Shown: positions 18,902-27,930, counted from the first letter of the stretch. The stretch: DNA of 64,000 bases from Chryseobacterium sp. SNU WT5 (GCF_007362475.1 NZ_CP041687.1:868001-932000); one strand, 5' to 3'. Numbers and translations are program-made. The notes: generated from the letters alone by a model not told the origin.

Positions 18902-19297
18902 TTATTTTTTCTTTAAAGTCCAAGTGCCAGAATTTCCTTCACTCATTTTCCATGTACCGGCATAAGTTTTTTCCGCGCTGGGTATCAAATTACCCAATAA
19001 GGTGAAACCAGAAGAACGCGACTGCACACTATTGAATGAAGAACCGGACATTCCGCCCTGAAATGTTTCTTTAAAATTGTTGTTGGAAGAAGTTCTTGTT
19101 ACTTCTACATAATCTTTGGACGAAATGTCAATTTGCAAGACACCTTGATCTGAACCGCTATAAGTTCCGATGTAACTTCCTTTGTACGGCGAAACATAAT
19201 TTTCTTCTGCTTTCCTTTCCCAATAATTGTCTAAAATTTGGTCACAAGATGTAAGTGAAAATAAAGCAATTAAGAAAATAAATTGAAAAACCTTCAT
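18902..19297 (-). CDS. Small hypothetical lipoprotein
   Basis: 131 residues. Signal peptide with lipobox LTSC (Cys near residue 19), then a short charged linker and a Gly/Ser/Thr-rich beta domain ([15 protein letters not shown]). The C-terminal segment [19 protein letters not shown] looks like repeated beta strands. It is probably exposed in the periplasm or at the outer membrane. No recognised family. It is monocistronic, with its own terminator. Confidence 0.72.
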   Translation of the reverse strand: MKVFQFIFLIALFSLTSCDQILDNYWERKAEENYVSPYKGSYIGTYSGSDQGVLQIDISSKDYVEVTRTSSNNNFKETFQGGMSGSSFNSVQSRSSGFTLLGNLIPSAEKTYAGTWKMSEGNSGTWTLKKK

Positions 19298-19374
19298 TGA
19301 ATTTTTTTAACAAAAGTAACTTTTTATTTGAATTATATTAAAAAAGACATGGACGATCGAATCATTTATTAATA

Positions 19375-19405
19375 TTTGATTAAACTTTAAAAATGGCTAT
19401 TTTTG
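19375..19405 (+). promoter_or_regulatory. Bacteroidetes-type promoter (TTTG-N19-TATTTTTG)
   Basis: -33 TTTG at 19375-19378, 19-bp spacer, -7 TATTTTTG at 19398-19405. Both boxes and the spacing match the Bacteroidetes consensus. The expected start of transcription is about 12 nt before the ATG at 19422. This is the best promoter match in the window. Confidence 0.78.
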
Positions 19406-19421
19406 CCCAAATTAATTTCAA

Positions 19422-19754
19422 ATGCAAAAGTCTATTCTTTATTTAGTCGCAGGAACTGCAATAAGCTTTCTGTTGAATTACTTCTTATTAGGAAGTCAAG
19501 GTTGGGAATTGGATCTTTATTATGGCTTTGCATTTGGACTGGCTTGGGGAACTGCTTACTTCTTAGATGATGAAAAGTTTTCTTTACCTCAGAAATTAAT
19601 ATATTCTTTTTTGGCGATGGGAATTTTACTATTAATTGGGTACTTAATATTTAGATTTGAGTTAGCTATTCCTTCTATCATAAAATTCTCAATGGTTTTC
19701 GTTGCCTACTATGTTTTTGCAAGTTTTAGAAAGACAAAATCTCTTCGTAAATAA
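19422..19754 (+). CDS. Small hypothetical membrane protein (110 aa)
   Basis: About four hydrophobic segments (residues 4-24, 30-48, 57-77, 82-100) and a basic C-terminus (RKTKSLRK). No conserved motif that I recognise. It has a strong promoter of its own and sits upstream of the rplM operon on the same strand, about 100 bp before that promoter. Probably an inner-membrane protein of unknown role. Confidence 0.65.
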   Translation: MQKSILYLVAGTAISFLLNYFLLGSQGWELDLYYGFAFGLAWGTAYFLDDEKFSLPQKLIYSFLAMGILLLIGYLIFRFELAIPSIIKFSMVFVAYYVFASFRKTKSLRK

Positions 19755-19860
19755 GGATTTTAAAAATTTACGGTAGTTCTACAGACTCCAATTTTTACTT
19801 TTAAAAAAATCCACAGCGAATAAACTTTCTAATTTTATTTCCAGATAGAAAAAATATTCA

Positions 19861-19868
19861 TACCTTTG
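19861..19868 (+). promoter_or_regulatory. -7 box of the rplM-rpsI-rpsB operon
   Basis: TACCTTTG matches the TAnnTTTG consensus. Transcription would begin near 19873-19875, giving a leader of about 17 nt to the ATG at 19891 or about 41 nt to the GTG at 19915. Confidence 0.6.
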
Positions 19869-19914
19869 CACACCCGTTTTGGGGAAAATTATGTTTAATC
19901 GTAAACGAAAAAGT

Positions 19915-20370
19915 GTGAATACATTAAGTTACAAAACCGTCTCAGCTAACAAAGCTACTGCAAATAAAGAATGGGTTGTGGTAGACGCTGAAGGACAACC
20001 TTTAGGAAGATTAGCTTCCAAGGTTGCAAAGATTTTGAGAGGTAAGCACAAAACGAATTTTACACCTCACGCAGATTGCGGAGACAATGTAATCGTTTTG
20101 AATGCTGGAAAAATTACCCTTTCTGGAAACAAGTGGGCTGACAAGACTTACATTTGGCATACTGGTTATCCAGGTGGTCAAAAGTCGATGACTGCGCTCG
20201 AACTTCAAAAGAAAGATTCTTTGAAAGTATTGGAAAAATCTGTAAAAGGAATGCTTCCAAAAAACAAATTAGGATCTGTATTGTTTAAGAACCTTTATTT
20301 ATATGAAGGAACTGAGCACAAACATGAAGCTCAAACGCCGAAAGTAATCAATATTAACGAATTCAAATAA
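19915..20370 (+). CDS. rplM: 50S ribosomal protein L13
   Basis: From GTG at 19915 the product is 151 residues and starts NTLSYKTVSANKATANKEW, the usual N-terminus in Flavobacteriia. An in-frame ATG at 19891 would add eight residues (FNRKRKSV), and a TTG at 19879 lies only about 10 nt after the -7 box. I prefer the GTG on family length, but the ATG cannot be excluded. Family signatures: VVDAEGQPLGRLASKVA and YIWHTGYPGG. L13 is an early assembly protein of the large subunit. First gene of rplM-rpsI-rpsB. Confidence 0.93.
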   Translation: MNTLSYKTVSANKATANKEWVVVDAEGQPLGRLASKVAKILRGKHKTNFTPHADCGDNVIVLNAGKITLSGNKWADKTYIWHTGYPGGQKSMTALELQKKDSLKVLEKSVKGMLPKNKLGSVLFKNLYLYEGTEHKHEAQTPKVININEFK

Positions 20371-20375
20371 TTAAT

Positions 20376-20762
20376 ATGTCAATAGTTCATAAAATTGGAA
20401 GAAGAAAAACTTCTGTTGCAAGAGTTTACGTGAGACCAGGTTCTGGTGTTGTCACGATAAACAAAAAGGATTCTAAGGAATACTTTGGAACTGACGTTTT
20501 AGTTTACAAAGTGAATCAACCATTTTTGTTAACGGAAACAGCAGGTCAGTATGACGTAACTGTGAATGTTTTCGGTGGTGGTATTACTGGTCAGGCTGAA
20601 GCTATTAGACTAGCTATTTCTAGAGCTATGTGCGAAATCAATGAAGAAAACCGTTTGCTTCTTAAGCCACACGGATTACTTACGAGAGACGCAAGAATGG
20701 TAGAAAGAAAGAAACCAGGTCAGAAAAAAGCAAGAAAGAAATTCCAATTCTCGAAACGTTAA
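20376..20762 (+). CDS. rpsI: 30S ribosomal protein S9
   Basis: 128 residues, full length. The N-terminus HKIGRRKTSVARVYVRPGSG and the basic C-terminal tail RKKFQFSKR, which reaches the P-site tRNA, are diagnostic of S9. It starts 5 bp after rplM ends, so the two are translationally linked. Confidence 0.97.
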   Translation: MSIVHKIGRRKTSVARVYVRPGSGVVTINKKDSKEYFGTDVLVYKVNQPFLLTETAGQYDVTVNVFGGGITGQAEAIRLAISRAMCEINEENRLLLKPHGLLTRDARMVERKKPGQKKARKKFQFSKR

Positions 20763-20929
20763 TTCAAAACGAGATTTTGGGAGACAAGATGTTGGAAATT
20801 TTATTTCTTCCCTCTTTATTCTATTATTAACCAAAAAATGCCCCGTTAGTTTAGCACCCAAACATTTCTCCCATCAAAGAAATTGTTGATTGCATAAAGC
20901 GGCACGTAAACTAAAAACAAAAAAGAGAC
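20763..20929 (+). promoter_or_regulatory. Structured gap before rpsB (possible S2 leader)
   Basis: A 167-nt gap inside a tight operon. It contains GGGAGA (20779-20784) with TCTCCC (20867-20872) and TTAGTTTA (20846-20853) with TAAACTAA (20907-20914), both perfect complements. These could form long-range stems ahead of the rpsB ATG. Autogenous control by S2 is known in other bacteria; here it is only an inference. No ORF is seen. Confidence 0.35.
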
Positions 20930-21712
20930 ATGGCAAAAGCAAATGTTAAAGACCTTTTAGAGGCAGGAGTACACTTTGGTCACATGACCAGAAAGTGGAA
21001 TCCAAATATGGCTCCATACATTTTTATGGAGAAAAACGGTATTCACATCGTAGACTTACATAAAACAGCTGTGAAATTAGACGAAGCTTGTTCAGCTTTA
21101 GAAAAAATCACTTCTGCAGGTAAAAAAGTTCTTTTCGTAGCTACTAAAAAGCAAGCGAAAGAAGTTGTAGCGAAATATGCAGCAGAACTTAATATGCCTT
21201 ATATTACTGAAAGATGGCCAGGAGGAATGTTAACAAACTTTGTTACGATCCGTAAAGCTGTTAAGAAAATGAACCACATTGATAAAATGAAGAAAGACGG
21301 AACTTTCGAAACTTTATCTAAAAAAGAAAGACTTCAGGTTGATCGTCAAAGAGCTAACCTGGAGAAAAATTTAGGTTCAATTTCTGACATGGTTCGTCTT
21401 CCATCAGCACTTTTTGTTGTTGATATTATGAAAGAACACATCGCTGTAACTGAGGCTAAGAAATTGGGAATTCCAATTTTTGCAATCGTAGATACAAACT
21501 CTGACCCAAGAAAAGTGGAATACGTAATTCCTGGTAATGATGATGCATCTAAATCTATTGATATGTTGTTGAGCATTGTTTCATCTTCAATCAAAGACGG
21601 TTTGTCTCAAAGAAAAGCAGACAAGGAAAAATCCAAAGAAGAAGGAGAAAAAGTATCAGCAGAAACTGATGCAGATTTCACATCTGAAGCTTCAGCTCCC
21701 GCTGCGGAATAA
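20930..21712 (+). CDS. rpsB: 30S ribosomal protein S2
   Basis: 260 residues. Family signatures are LLEAGVHFGHMTRKWNPNMA, ITERWPGGMLTNF and PIFAIVDTNSDP. The C-terminus (about residues 225-260) is an acidic, low-complexity extension. S2 is among the last proteins to join the small subunit and recruits S1. The gene is followed directly by a terminator, whereas tsf usually follows rpsB. Confidence 0.97.
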   Translation: MAKANVKDLLEAGVHFGHMTRKWNPNMAPYIFMEKNGIHIVDLHKTAVKLDEACSALEKITSAGKKVLFVATKKQAKEVVAKYAAELNMPYITERWPGGMLTNFVTIRKAVKKMNHIDKMKKDGTFETLSKKERLQVDRQRANLEKNLGSISDMVRLPSALFVVDIMKEHIAVTEAKKLGIPIFAIVDTNSDPRKVEYVIPGNDDASKSIDMLLSIVSSSIKDGLSQRKADKEKSKEEGEKVSAETDADFTSEASAPAAE

Positions 21713-21730
21713 GATCATATCTTACATATA

Positions 21731-21765
21731 AAAAAAGGTTCAGAATTATTTCTGAACCTTTTTTT
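21731..21765 (+). terminator. Terminator of the rplM-rpsI-rpsB operon
   Basis: Stem AAAGGTTCAGAA / TTCTGAACCTTT with a 4-nt loop (TTAT), followed by more T residues, 19 bp past the rpsB stop. Confidence 0.9.
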
Positions 21766-21803
21766 GTTTATCTATCTAACAAAGACTAGCAGTGAAATAA
21801 AAC

Positions 21804-22481
21804 TTATTTCAACCTAAATTTAATATACGTAATGGTTTTTCCTTTGGATTCAAACAGGCCTTCATAATAGGTTTTAATTTCTCGTAACAGAGGAGTTTCA
21901 GGATCGAATTCCGGCGCGCCATAAATATCATGGTTGGCAAACATAATCTCATGACCTAAGCCCTGAAGCAGTCCTAATGTGTAACCATGTAGAAACTCAG
22001 AGTCTGTTTTTAAATGCATTACCCCTTCTTTCTTTAGAATTTTCTGATATCTTTCTAAAAAGTCTGGATGAGTCATTCTGTGTTTAGTACGTCTATATTT
22101 AATCTGTGGATCCGGAAAAGTAATCCAAATCTCATCAATTTCATCCTCAGCAAAGAAGTGATCGATCAGTTCAATTTGAGTTCTTACAAAGGCAACATTG
22201 GTTAGAGTATTTTCAATAGCATCTTTGGCTCCAAACCAAAATCTAGCACCTTTAATATCAATTCCAATAAAGTTTTTCTCGGGGAATGCTTTTGCTAAAC
22301 CTACAGAGTATTCTCCCTTGCCACATCCCAGTTCTAACACGATAGGATTTTCATTCTTGAAAACATTCTGGCGCCACTTCCCTTTTAAATGATAATCTGC
22401 CAATGCTTCCTCTCTGGTAGGTTGAAATACATTCGGAAGAATTTTATTTTCGGCAAATCTTGCCATTTTATTTTTACCCAT
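21804..22481 (-). CDS. trmB: tRNA (guanine-N7-)-methyltransferase
   Basis: 225 residues. Rossmann methyltransferase with SAM motif LELGCGKGEYSVGLA, NFIGIDIKGAR, and the family's FPDPQIKYRRTKHRM followed by HLKTDSEFL. TrmB makes m7G46 in the variable loop of tRNAs, as a stand-alone enzyme. Start ATG at 22479-22481; the Lys-rich beginning (MGKNKMARFAENK) is common in flavobacterial homologues. It converges on the rpsB operon. Confidence 0.94.
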   Translation of the reverse strand: MGKNKMARFAENKILPNVFQPTREEALADYHLKGKWRQNVFKNENPIVLELGCGKGEYSVGLAKAFPEKNFIGIDIKGARFWFGAKDAIENTLTNVAFVRTQIELIDHFFAEDEIDEIWITFPDPQIKYRRTKHRMTHPDFLERYQKILKKEGVMHLKTDSEFLHGYTLGLLQGLGHEIMFANHDIYGAPEFDPETPLLREIKTYYEGLFESKGKTITYIKFRLK

Positions 22482-22722
22482 ATTCTATTTAAAAATTTAC
22501 TGTGGTACAGAAATTTGTGCGGCGTATGTATTTCATTTATAACAGTCATAAAACTGACAACTTCAATTTGCAAAAAATTCTAAGAGCATTTTACTCTAAA
22601 ATAAATACTACTTAAAAACTCTTAACAAAGTTGAATACGCGACATCATTATCAGACCGTAAAGTAAGAGCGCAAAGATAAAGAATTATCAGTAAAAATAA
22701 ATTGATCGGTAAGGATTAGAAC

Positions 22723-23514
22723 TTAATTTATTTCCTGCATCAAATTAGAGTTTTTTAAACGACGCTGGTAAATTGGTAAATATTTATCTATATAAATTGA
22801 GATTGCTTCATAGTTATTCGCTTCCACATAAGGAGAAATATCATCTGAAGTATATACAAACTGTAGAAAGTTGTCAATTAAATTAACGGGTATTTTCAAG
22901 TTTGTAAAATAAGCGGCACCAAAATAATTTCTAATATTGGCAACATTAGAATTCATTTTTTCATATTGCTGCGCACGTTCTTGTTTTTTTCGCTCTCCTG
23001 AAAATATATCATAAATACTCCCTAAGTTAAATGTTAATCCGCCCCCAGTAAATCCTGCAACGGGTAGTAATGGAGGAGTTCCGTCTCCTTTCGGTGTTGG
23101 CAAGCCTATCATTCGCTGTAAAGCGAGCGTTTTCTCTCCATTTTTGAGCGAAGTGACGTCTTTACGAAGATTTCCTGTAGGTTTAAATTTACTGATTACC
23201 ACCTCTTGAATGTCGTAGTAGGCTACTTTTAATTCTACAAAATTATTTGGTGTCTGTACCTGTTCCTGCGTCAACGTTATATCTTTTCTATCAGTAACAA
23301 TTGAAGTAAAACGTATTATATCCCCAGGTTTTGCAGGAATTTTAAAAGTACCGAAATAGTCAGTATAAACCGTTGTATGAGAAGTGATATTGGTTACAAA
23401 AATTTGATTTAAGTAGTAAATAGATTTATCTTTTATAACAATCTCTCCGCTAAAAAACTGGGCTTGCACTTTGGCCATAAAAGCGAATGCTATCAGCAGT
23501 AAAAACTTCTTCAT
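22723..23514 (-). CDS. Secreted hypothetical protein with CarboxypepD_reg-like domain
   Basis: 263 residues. Signal peptide MKKFLLLIAFAFMAKVQAQ, then a CarboxypepD_reg-like beta-sandwich (about residues 20-105: FSGEIVIKDKSIYYLNQIFV, YTDYFGTFKIPAKPGD). The rest is helical with no recognised domain. Such periplasmic proteins are common in Bacteroidetes and resemble the N-terminal plug-side domain of TonB-dependent receptors, but no barrel is present. Function unknown. The 240 bp between this gene and trmB show no gene or clear element. Confidence 0.75.
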   Translation of the reverse strand: MKKFLLLIAFAFMAKVQAQFFSGEIVIKDKSIYYLNQIFVTNITSHTTVYTDYFGTFKIPAKPGDIIRFTSIVTDRKDITLTQEQVQTPNNFVELKVAYYDIQEVVISKFKPTGNLRKDVTSLKNGEKTLALQRMIGLPTPKGDGTPPLLPVAGFTGGGLTFNLGSIYDIFSGERKKQERAQQYEKMNSNVANIRNYFGAAYFTNLKIPVNLIDNFLQFVYTSDDISPYVEANNYEAISIYIDKYLPIYQRRLKNSNLMQEIN

Positions 23515-23638
23515 ATAGTCAACAAAATAAATGAATTTTTCATCATATAACTATAGGTTAGACTGCAAATTAAGGTTAAAGTTTGGTTAAAACTTCAAAA
23601 CTTTTCCTAATAGAATAGTCTTAATATTAATGTTTAAG

Positions 23639-23671
23639 CAAAAAAGCCTCCAGGATACCCCAGAGACTTTT
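23639..23671 (-). terminator. Terminator after the metalloprotease gene
   Basis: Minus-strand stem AAAAGTCTCT / GGAGGCTTTT with G-U pairs (plus 23662-23671 and 23642-23651), followed by T residues, 19 bp past the stop of the gene at 23690. Confidence 0.7.
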
Positions 23672-23689
23672 CTTTATAAATATTATTTC

Positions 23690-26587
23690 TTATTTTTTAA
23701 TAAATTTCATTTGGCTTACATCTCCATCATTCTCAATTGCAATAAGGTATATGCCCCTGTTTAATTCTGAAACAGCAATTTTATTATCTATGATTTTACC
23801 TTTCGAAATAAGCTGTCCTGAGATACTGTAAATAACGTAAGTAGCATTCTTAGAAACTAGTGATACATTTAAAATATCTTCTACAGGATTCGGATAAATT
23901 TGAATTTTCGACTTATGTACGTTGTCAGTTGCAGCAGCTGCTTCAATATTGATGGTATAATCTTCAACTTGCCCATATGAATTAGTACCGCAAGCCGCAT
24001 TATTCATCCCATAATTAGTATCCTGCATTCTAACTCTCATGCGCGTTAAGCCAATTTTGGCATCTGCCGGAATAGTGATCATACCTTCCCACGGTGCTGC
24101 TTTTTTTGCGGTTATTAGAACCAGTTCCGTCTCATCTTCAAATAACCTGTTATTGTTAAAGTCGATCCAAACTCTTAATTCATCACTAGAGTAAGACTTA
24201 TCGGCAGTTGCTGAAAAGTTATAGGAAGTTCCTCTAAATACATTTCCTACAATGGCAGTGAAATCTTCGTACCCGTCTTTTGTAATAGAACTATTATTAA
24301 TATTAGAAAAAGTAACATTATTAATTATCTCAAAAGTAGTGTTAGCCGCTGCTGCAGTACAATACGGTCGAACAATCGTCTGAAAGGTTGTAGAAGGCGT
24401 AAAGGTACCAGTACTGCCTAAGCATACTGCGGCTACCTGAACGTTATATTGAGTTCCTTCTGATAGATAGTCCAAAGTATAACTGTTGGTTGCAACAGGT
24501 ATATCTGTAAATGAAACATCCGTAGATTTTTTATACCTTAGAATATAGGTAGCATTAGAAACTGCATCCCAAGTAACTACAGCAGTATTAACATCTACTG
24601 AAGAAACTTCTAATAGCGATGGCGCGGTACCATCACAAGCGATAACACTGGATATCTTTACTGGATCAATCGTGTAAAAAACATTTCCTATCGCAGAAAT
24701 TCTGACCTTAACGATTGTCCCAGTTGCAAAAGGGGTTACATCAAAAGGCTCAGTTCCATCGTTAGGGGTTGAATTTGCTAAAACAGTCCATGTTGTTCCA
24801 TTATCGACAGTATAATCAATTTTAACATTAGTTGCGTTAAAAGGAGCTGCATTGGTTCCCGCTACATCCCAAGTTAATGGTCTGACCTCATTATTATATA
24901 AAGTTAAACTGGTAATTTTAAAGGGCCCATTTGGGCTTGTGACAACACTTTGTAATGCAGTTTCAGTTTGTTGCTGCATTGGATCTGGATTGTTGTCCCG
25001 AACCGTTACTTTAAAGTTGCTGGTTCTAGCTACCATTGATACAGATTCCCAACCATCGGGATTTCTAACCAAACCGCCAAGAACGGTCTCAAACTTTGGA
25101 AAGTACCTAACGGGGTTTGCTGTACCCATTACCGATCGGAAAGAAGCACCATTGTTCGTCTTGCCTAAATTACTTTTTGTAATGATGTCTGTTGCATTGT
25201 CCGTTTGCTCCCACGTGTAAGTTAATGGATTATTCTCAACATCAGTCGCTTGAGCAGTTAATGAAAAAGCAGTGCCTTTAGGAATCGTGATCTGTGGCAT
25301 TGCAGTAATCACCGGTGGATTGTTAATCATAGCGGTTTCTATATCACATTGCTTTGAAACCAGATTATTCTGAACTTGAATGATCGAATTAATATGAAAA
25401 TAAGGATCTGAGTTCATTTGCACATTATCAGCAGTAATACCTGCATATCCCATGATCGTTGATCCAGATCCTGGTTCGACGTTTTGCAGGCGTGATTCTA
25501 ATTTATGTGCGAAGGTATGATTGGCTCCTAACTGATGACCCATTTCATGAGCAACGTAATCAATATCGAAAGAATCGCCTTGAGGAATTGCATTCGCAGG
25601 CGAAGTAATGCCCGAACCTTTTCCATTTTCCATAGGGATCCCATTCACATCTAATTCAGGACTAATACAGACACAGCCAATACAACCAGCACTTCCACCA
25701 CCACCGGAAGCACCAAACAGGTGACCAATATCGTAATTACTTTCTCCCACCACTGCTGTAAGTGTTTTCTGTAATTCAAAGTTCCATTTACCTAATGATG
25801 AATATGGATCTGTTTCTGGGTCTGTGTAAATAAGTTGTGGTAAATCTTGTAAAATTAACTTTAAAGCAAAGTCTTTTTCAAATACAAAATTAACACGCGT
25901 TAAAGTAGCGTTAATTGCAGTTAAAGCTTGAGAAACACCACCGAAATATTGCGTATACTCTGCTGTAACAGACATTGCAAGACGCATCGTTCTATATTTT
26001 CTATCGGAAGATTTACTGAAATCTGCCGGATTATTAGTGAAATTTTTTCCTGCAGAATAGAGTTTTTCCATTTGTTCCTTATTCATCGCAGGTTCATTGG
26101 TAGAACATACGAAAGCTTTATCAGAATTGATCTTGTTGGTCTTTGGATGCACTCCATAAACTGATTTATCAGCATTCTGAGGTTCAATAAATTCGTAAAC
26201 TCCATTTTTCAGCATCATCGACTGAAAATCATTTGGTGCTATACTAAATCTTATATAAGCAGTAGGATCATCAACACCTACACCAACATAAGATCCTAAC
26301 TCTAATCGATCAGCAAGAGACTTTACTACTACTGGTGAACTATACACTGCAAATCTTTCGATCTTACCATTAAGAGTTGGAATGTTAATTTCAACCGGAA
26401 CTGAACCTCTACCAGTTTCTACTGCGCTGGAAAGCTTAGCTCTCAAAGCTTTTATATCTAACGAGTAGTGTTTTTGACTTTCAGATGTAGGTCGAACTTT
26501 CCCATCTTGTAAAGATGTTGGACTCCACTGTGCGAAAGCTAAAGAGCTCATCAACCCGCAAAGTAAAATAATAAATGTCTTTTTCAT
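23690..26587 (-). CDS. T9SS-secreted reprolysin-like zinc metalloprotease
   Basis: 965 residues from ATG 26585-26587, which gives a signal peptide MKKTFIILLCGLMSSLAFAQ. A longer frame to 26650 would run through the -7 box. Order: propeptide-like region, metalloprotease domain with HEMGHQLGANH (zinc ligands; HExxHxxGxxH), a proprotein-convertase-like/Ig region, a fibronectin type III domain (about 655-745), a GEVED domain with WIDFNNNRLFEDE, and a type A C-terminal sorting domain (IYPNPVEDILNVS to MKFIKK). The sorting domain targets it through the type IX secretion system to the cell surface or outside. Likely an extracellular protein-degrading enzyme. Confidence 0.92.
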   Translation of the reverse strand: MKKTFIILLCGLMSSLAFAQWSPTSLQDGKVRPTSESQKHYSLDIKALRAKLSSAVETGRGSVPVEINIPTLNGKIERFAVYSSPVVVKSLADRLELGSYVGVGVDDPTAYIRFSIAPNDFQSMMLKNGVYEFIEPQNADKSVYGVHPKTNKINSDKAFVCSTNEPAMNKEQMEKLYSAGKNFTNNPADFSKSSDRKYRTMRLAMSVTAEYTQYFGGVSQALTAINATLTRVNFVFEKDFALKLILQDLPQLIYTDPETDPYSSLGKWNFELQKTLTAVVGESNYDIGHLFGASGGGGSAGCIGCVCISPELDVNGIPMENGKGSGITSPANAIPQGDSFDIDYVAHEMGHQLGANHTFAHKLESRLQNVEPGSGSTIMGYAGITADNVQMNSDPYFHINSIIQVQNNLVSKQCDIETAMINNPPVITAMPQITIPKGTAFSLTAQATDVENNPLTYTWEQTDNATDIITKSNLGKTNNGASFRSVMGTANPVRYFPKFETVLGGLVRNPDGWESVSMVARTSNFKVTVRDNNPDPMQQQTETALQSVVTSPNGPFKITSLTLYNNEVRPLTWDVAGTNAAPFNATNVKIDYTVDNGTTWTVLANSTPNDGTEPFDVTPFATGTIVKVRISAIGNVFYTIDPVKISSVIACDGTAPSLLEVSSVDVNTAVVTWDAVSNATYILRYKKSTDVSFTDIPVATNSYTLDYLSEGTQYNVQVAAVCLGSTGTFTPSTTFQTIVRPYCTAAAANTTFEIINNVTFSNINNSSITKDGYEDFTAIVGNVFRGTSYNFSATADKSYSSDELRVWIDFNNNRLFEDETELVLITAKKAAPWEGMITIPADAKIGLTRMRVRMQDTNYGMNNAACGTNSYGQVEDYTINIEAAAATDNVHKSKIQIYPNPVEDILNVSLVSKNATYVIYSISGQLISKGKIIDNKIAVSELNRGIYLIAIENDGDVSQMKFIKK

Positions 26588-26620
26588 ATTTGTGTTTAAA
26601 AAATATAATATAATTTTTTC

Positions 26621-26628
26621 CAAAAGTA
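26621..26628 (-). promoter_or_regulatory. -7 box of the metalloprotease gene
   Basis: Minus-strand TACTTTTG (TAnnTTTG), 33 bp before the chosen ATG and inside the longer open frame, which supports the shorter start. Confidence 0.55.
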
Positions 26629-26812
26629 ATTTAAATTTAGCCGTTGTCAAAATACGTTTTACGAATTTTAATAAAGAAGAGAGAAATAGCTATCAAAACA
26701 TAGCAATAGTCTATTCAAAAATATCAATAATTAATGATATCACTAAAAATAGCTACTAATAAGCGAGAGAAACTATATGAATTTCTATACGAAAATATAG
26801 GGAATAAATTAT

Positions 26813-27472
26813 TTAAAAGGAATAGGCAACATTCCAGGAAAAACCCATATTAAATTTGGAAGAGCTTTTACCAAAACCAGGGACAATCATTGGCTGGATA
26901 CCCTCTTGCGTTGTAGTGAAAACCAAATATTTAGGTTGCATCGTAACTTCTATAAAAAAAGGAGATTCAAATAAATGAACTCTTCCTCCTACGCTGGCTT
27001 CAATCCAGTACGAACTTTGTTTAGAAGCGGGAAAGCTTTGCGACATTTCATTATTCCCAAACCCCCGAATCGGTACGGCAAGATATTCCTGATTATAAAA
27101 AGAACCTGCTAATTTACCTCCCGCCAGAAAACCATTTCGGACATCTTCTTTATCATTAGCCAACATATATAAAGCACCTATTTTTAAGAAAGATCCATTT
27201 ATACTAGCGTCATATCCATTTTTTTGGTAGATATTTTTTTCAAAACCTACATCCGCAATCGCATACCACTTACCAATAACATTTGTGGAAACGAATCCCT
27301 GAATTAATTTCCTGTCAGAGAATACTGCTAAACCAGCGTTTAGAACATCGATCCCCACGGAGAAATTCGGATTGTATTTCCATTTCGTTTGTAGAGAATC
27401 CTGCTTCTTTTGTGCGATAGCATTTATCAAAATAAAACTAAAAAAGAAGGAAAAGATGTGTTTTGCTTTCAT
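26813..27472 (-). CDS. DUF6048 family outer-membrane-type protein
   Basis: 219 residues from the ATG at 27470-27472, giving signal peptide KHIFSFFFSFILINAIAQ; another in-frame ATG at 27499 adds nine residues. The remainder looks like a beta-barrel: alternating strands, GVGFE/GFEKNIY-type segments and a C-terminal aromatic, SWNVAYSF. The gene pair DUF6452-DUF6048 next to rlmD is a recurring flavobacterial arrangement. It overlaps the upstream gene by 35 bp. Function unknown; probably in the outer membrane. Confidence 0.72.
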   Translation of the reverse strand: MKAKHIFSFFFSFILINAIAQKKQDSLQTKWKYNPNFSVGIDVLNAGLAVFSDRKLIQGFVSTNVIGKWYAIADVGFEKNIYQKNGYDASINGSFLKIGALYMLANDKEDVRNGFLAGGKLAGSFYNQEYLAVPIRGFGNNEMSQSFPASKQSSYWIEASVGGRVHLFESPFFIEVTMQPKYLVFTTTQEGIQPMIVPGFGKSSSKFNMGFSWNVAYSF

Positions 27473-27917
27473 CAGTAATTTGATTTTGATTTTGTTCAAC
27501 AGACAAAACTGCTGCGGGAGTTTCTACTATGGAGTTTAGATCTTTATATGTTTTTTTGATACCACATGCTGGCGAAACATATTCTGAAACGGTATTGTAG
27601 TTTATTTTAATTACAGAATTTACAGCGTCTTTGGAAAGCCCAACGTAAATTTTTGTGAAAGGAGAATCATCAACTCGCAAAGGAATTATGACAGAATCTG
27701 TTTTGGAAGCATTTGCAACTACCGCTATTGGTCCATTTCCGTAATCTACTTTAATGAAAAGAGAATCTAAAGTTTTAAGCTTTCCACTGGCTTGGGTCTT
27801 GAATTTTATTTTCATTCTTGGCGTCGCTTCACCGCTTACACAGATATCATCATCTCCTCCGCATGAAAAAAGCGATAGGAGAAAAATCGAAAAAAATAAT
27901 AATTTCAAGAATTTCAT
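27438..27917 (-). CDS. DUF6452 family lipoprotein
   Basis: 159 residues. Signal peptide and lipobox LFSC (Cys near residue 19), then GGDDDICVSGEATPRMKIKF, the family's conserved Cys-containing start. One further Cys is in VSPACGIKKTYKD. It starts 13 bp after rlmD ends and overlaps the next gene by 35 bp, so the three genes form one unit. Envelope protein of unknown function. Confidence 0.74.
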   Translation of the reverse strand: MKFLKLLFFSIFLLSLFSCGGDDDICVSGEATPRMKIKFKTQASGKLKTLDSLFIKVDYGNGPIAVVANASKTDSVIIPLRVDDSPFTKIYVGLSKDAVNSVIKINYNTVSEYVSPACGIKKTYKDLNSIVETPAAVLSVEQNQNQITDESKTHLFLLF

Positions 27918-27930
27918 CGATCAAATGTAA

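Noticed and set aside
22385-22583. Two ORFs (about 62-64 residues) near the trmB start
   Set aside because: They overlap each other and trmB in AT-rich DNA, with no family features.
27438-27472. Frameshift between DUF6452 and DUF6048 genes
   Set aside because: Both frames carry their own start, signal peptide and family features, so this is an overlap rather than a broken gene.
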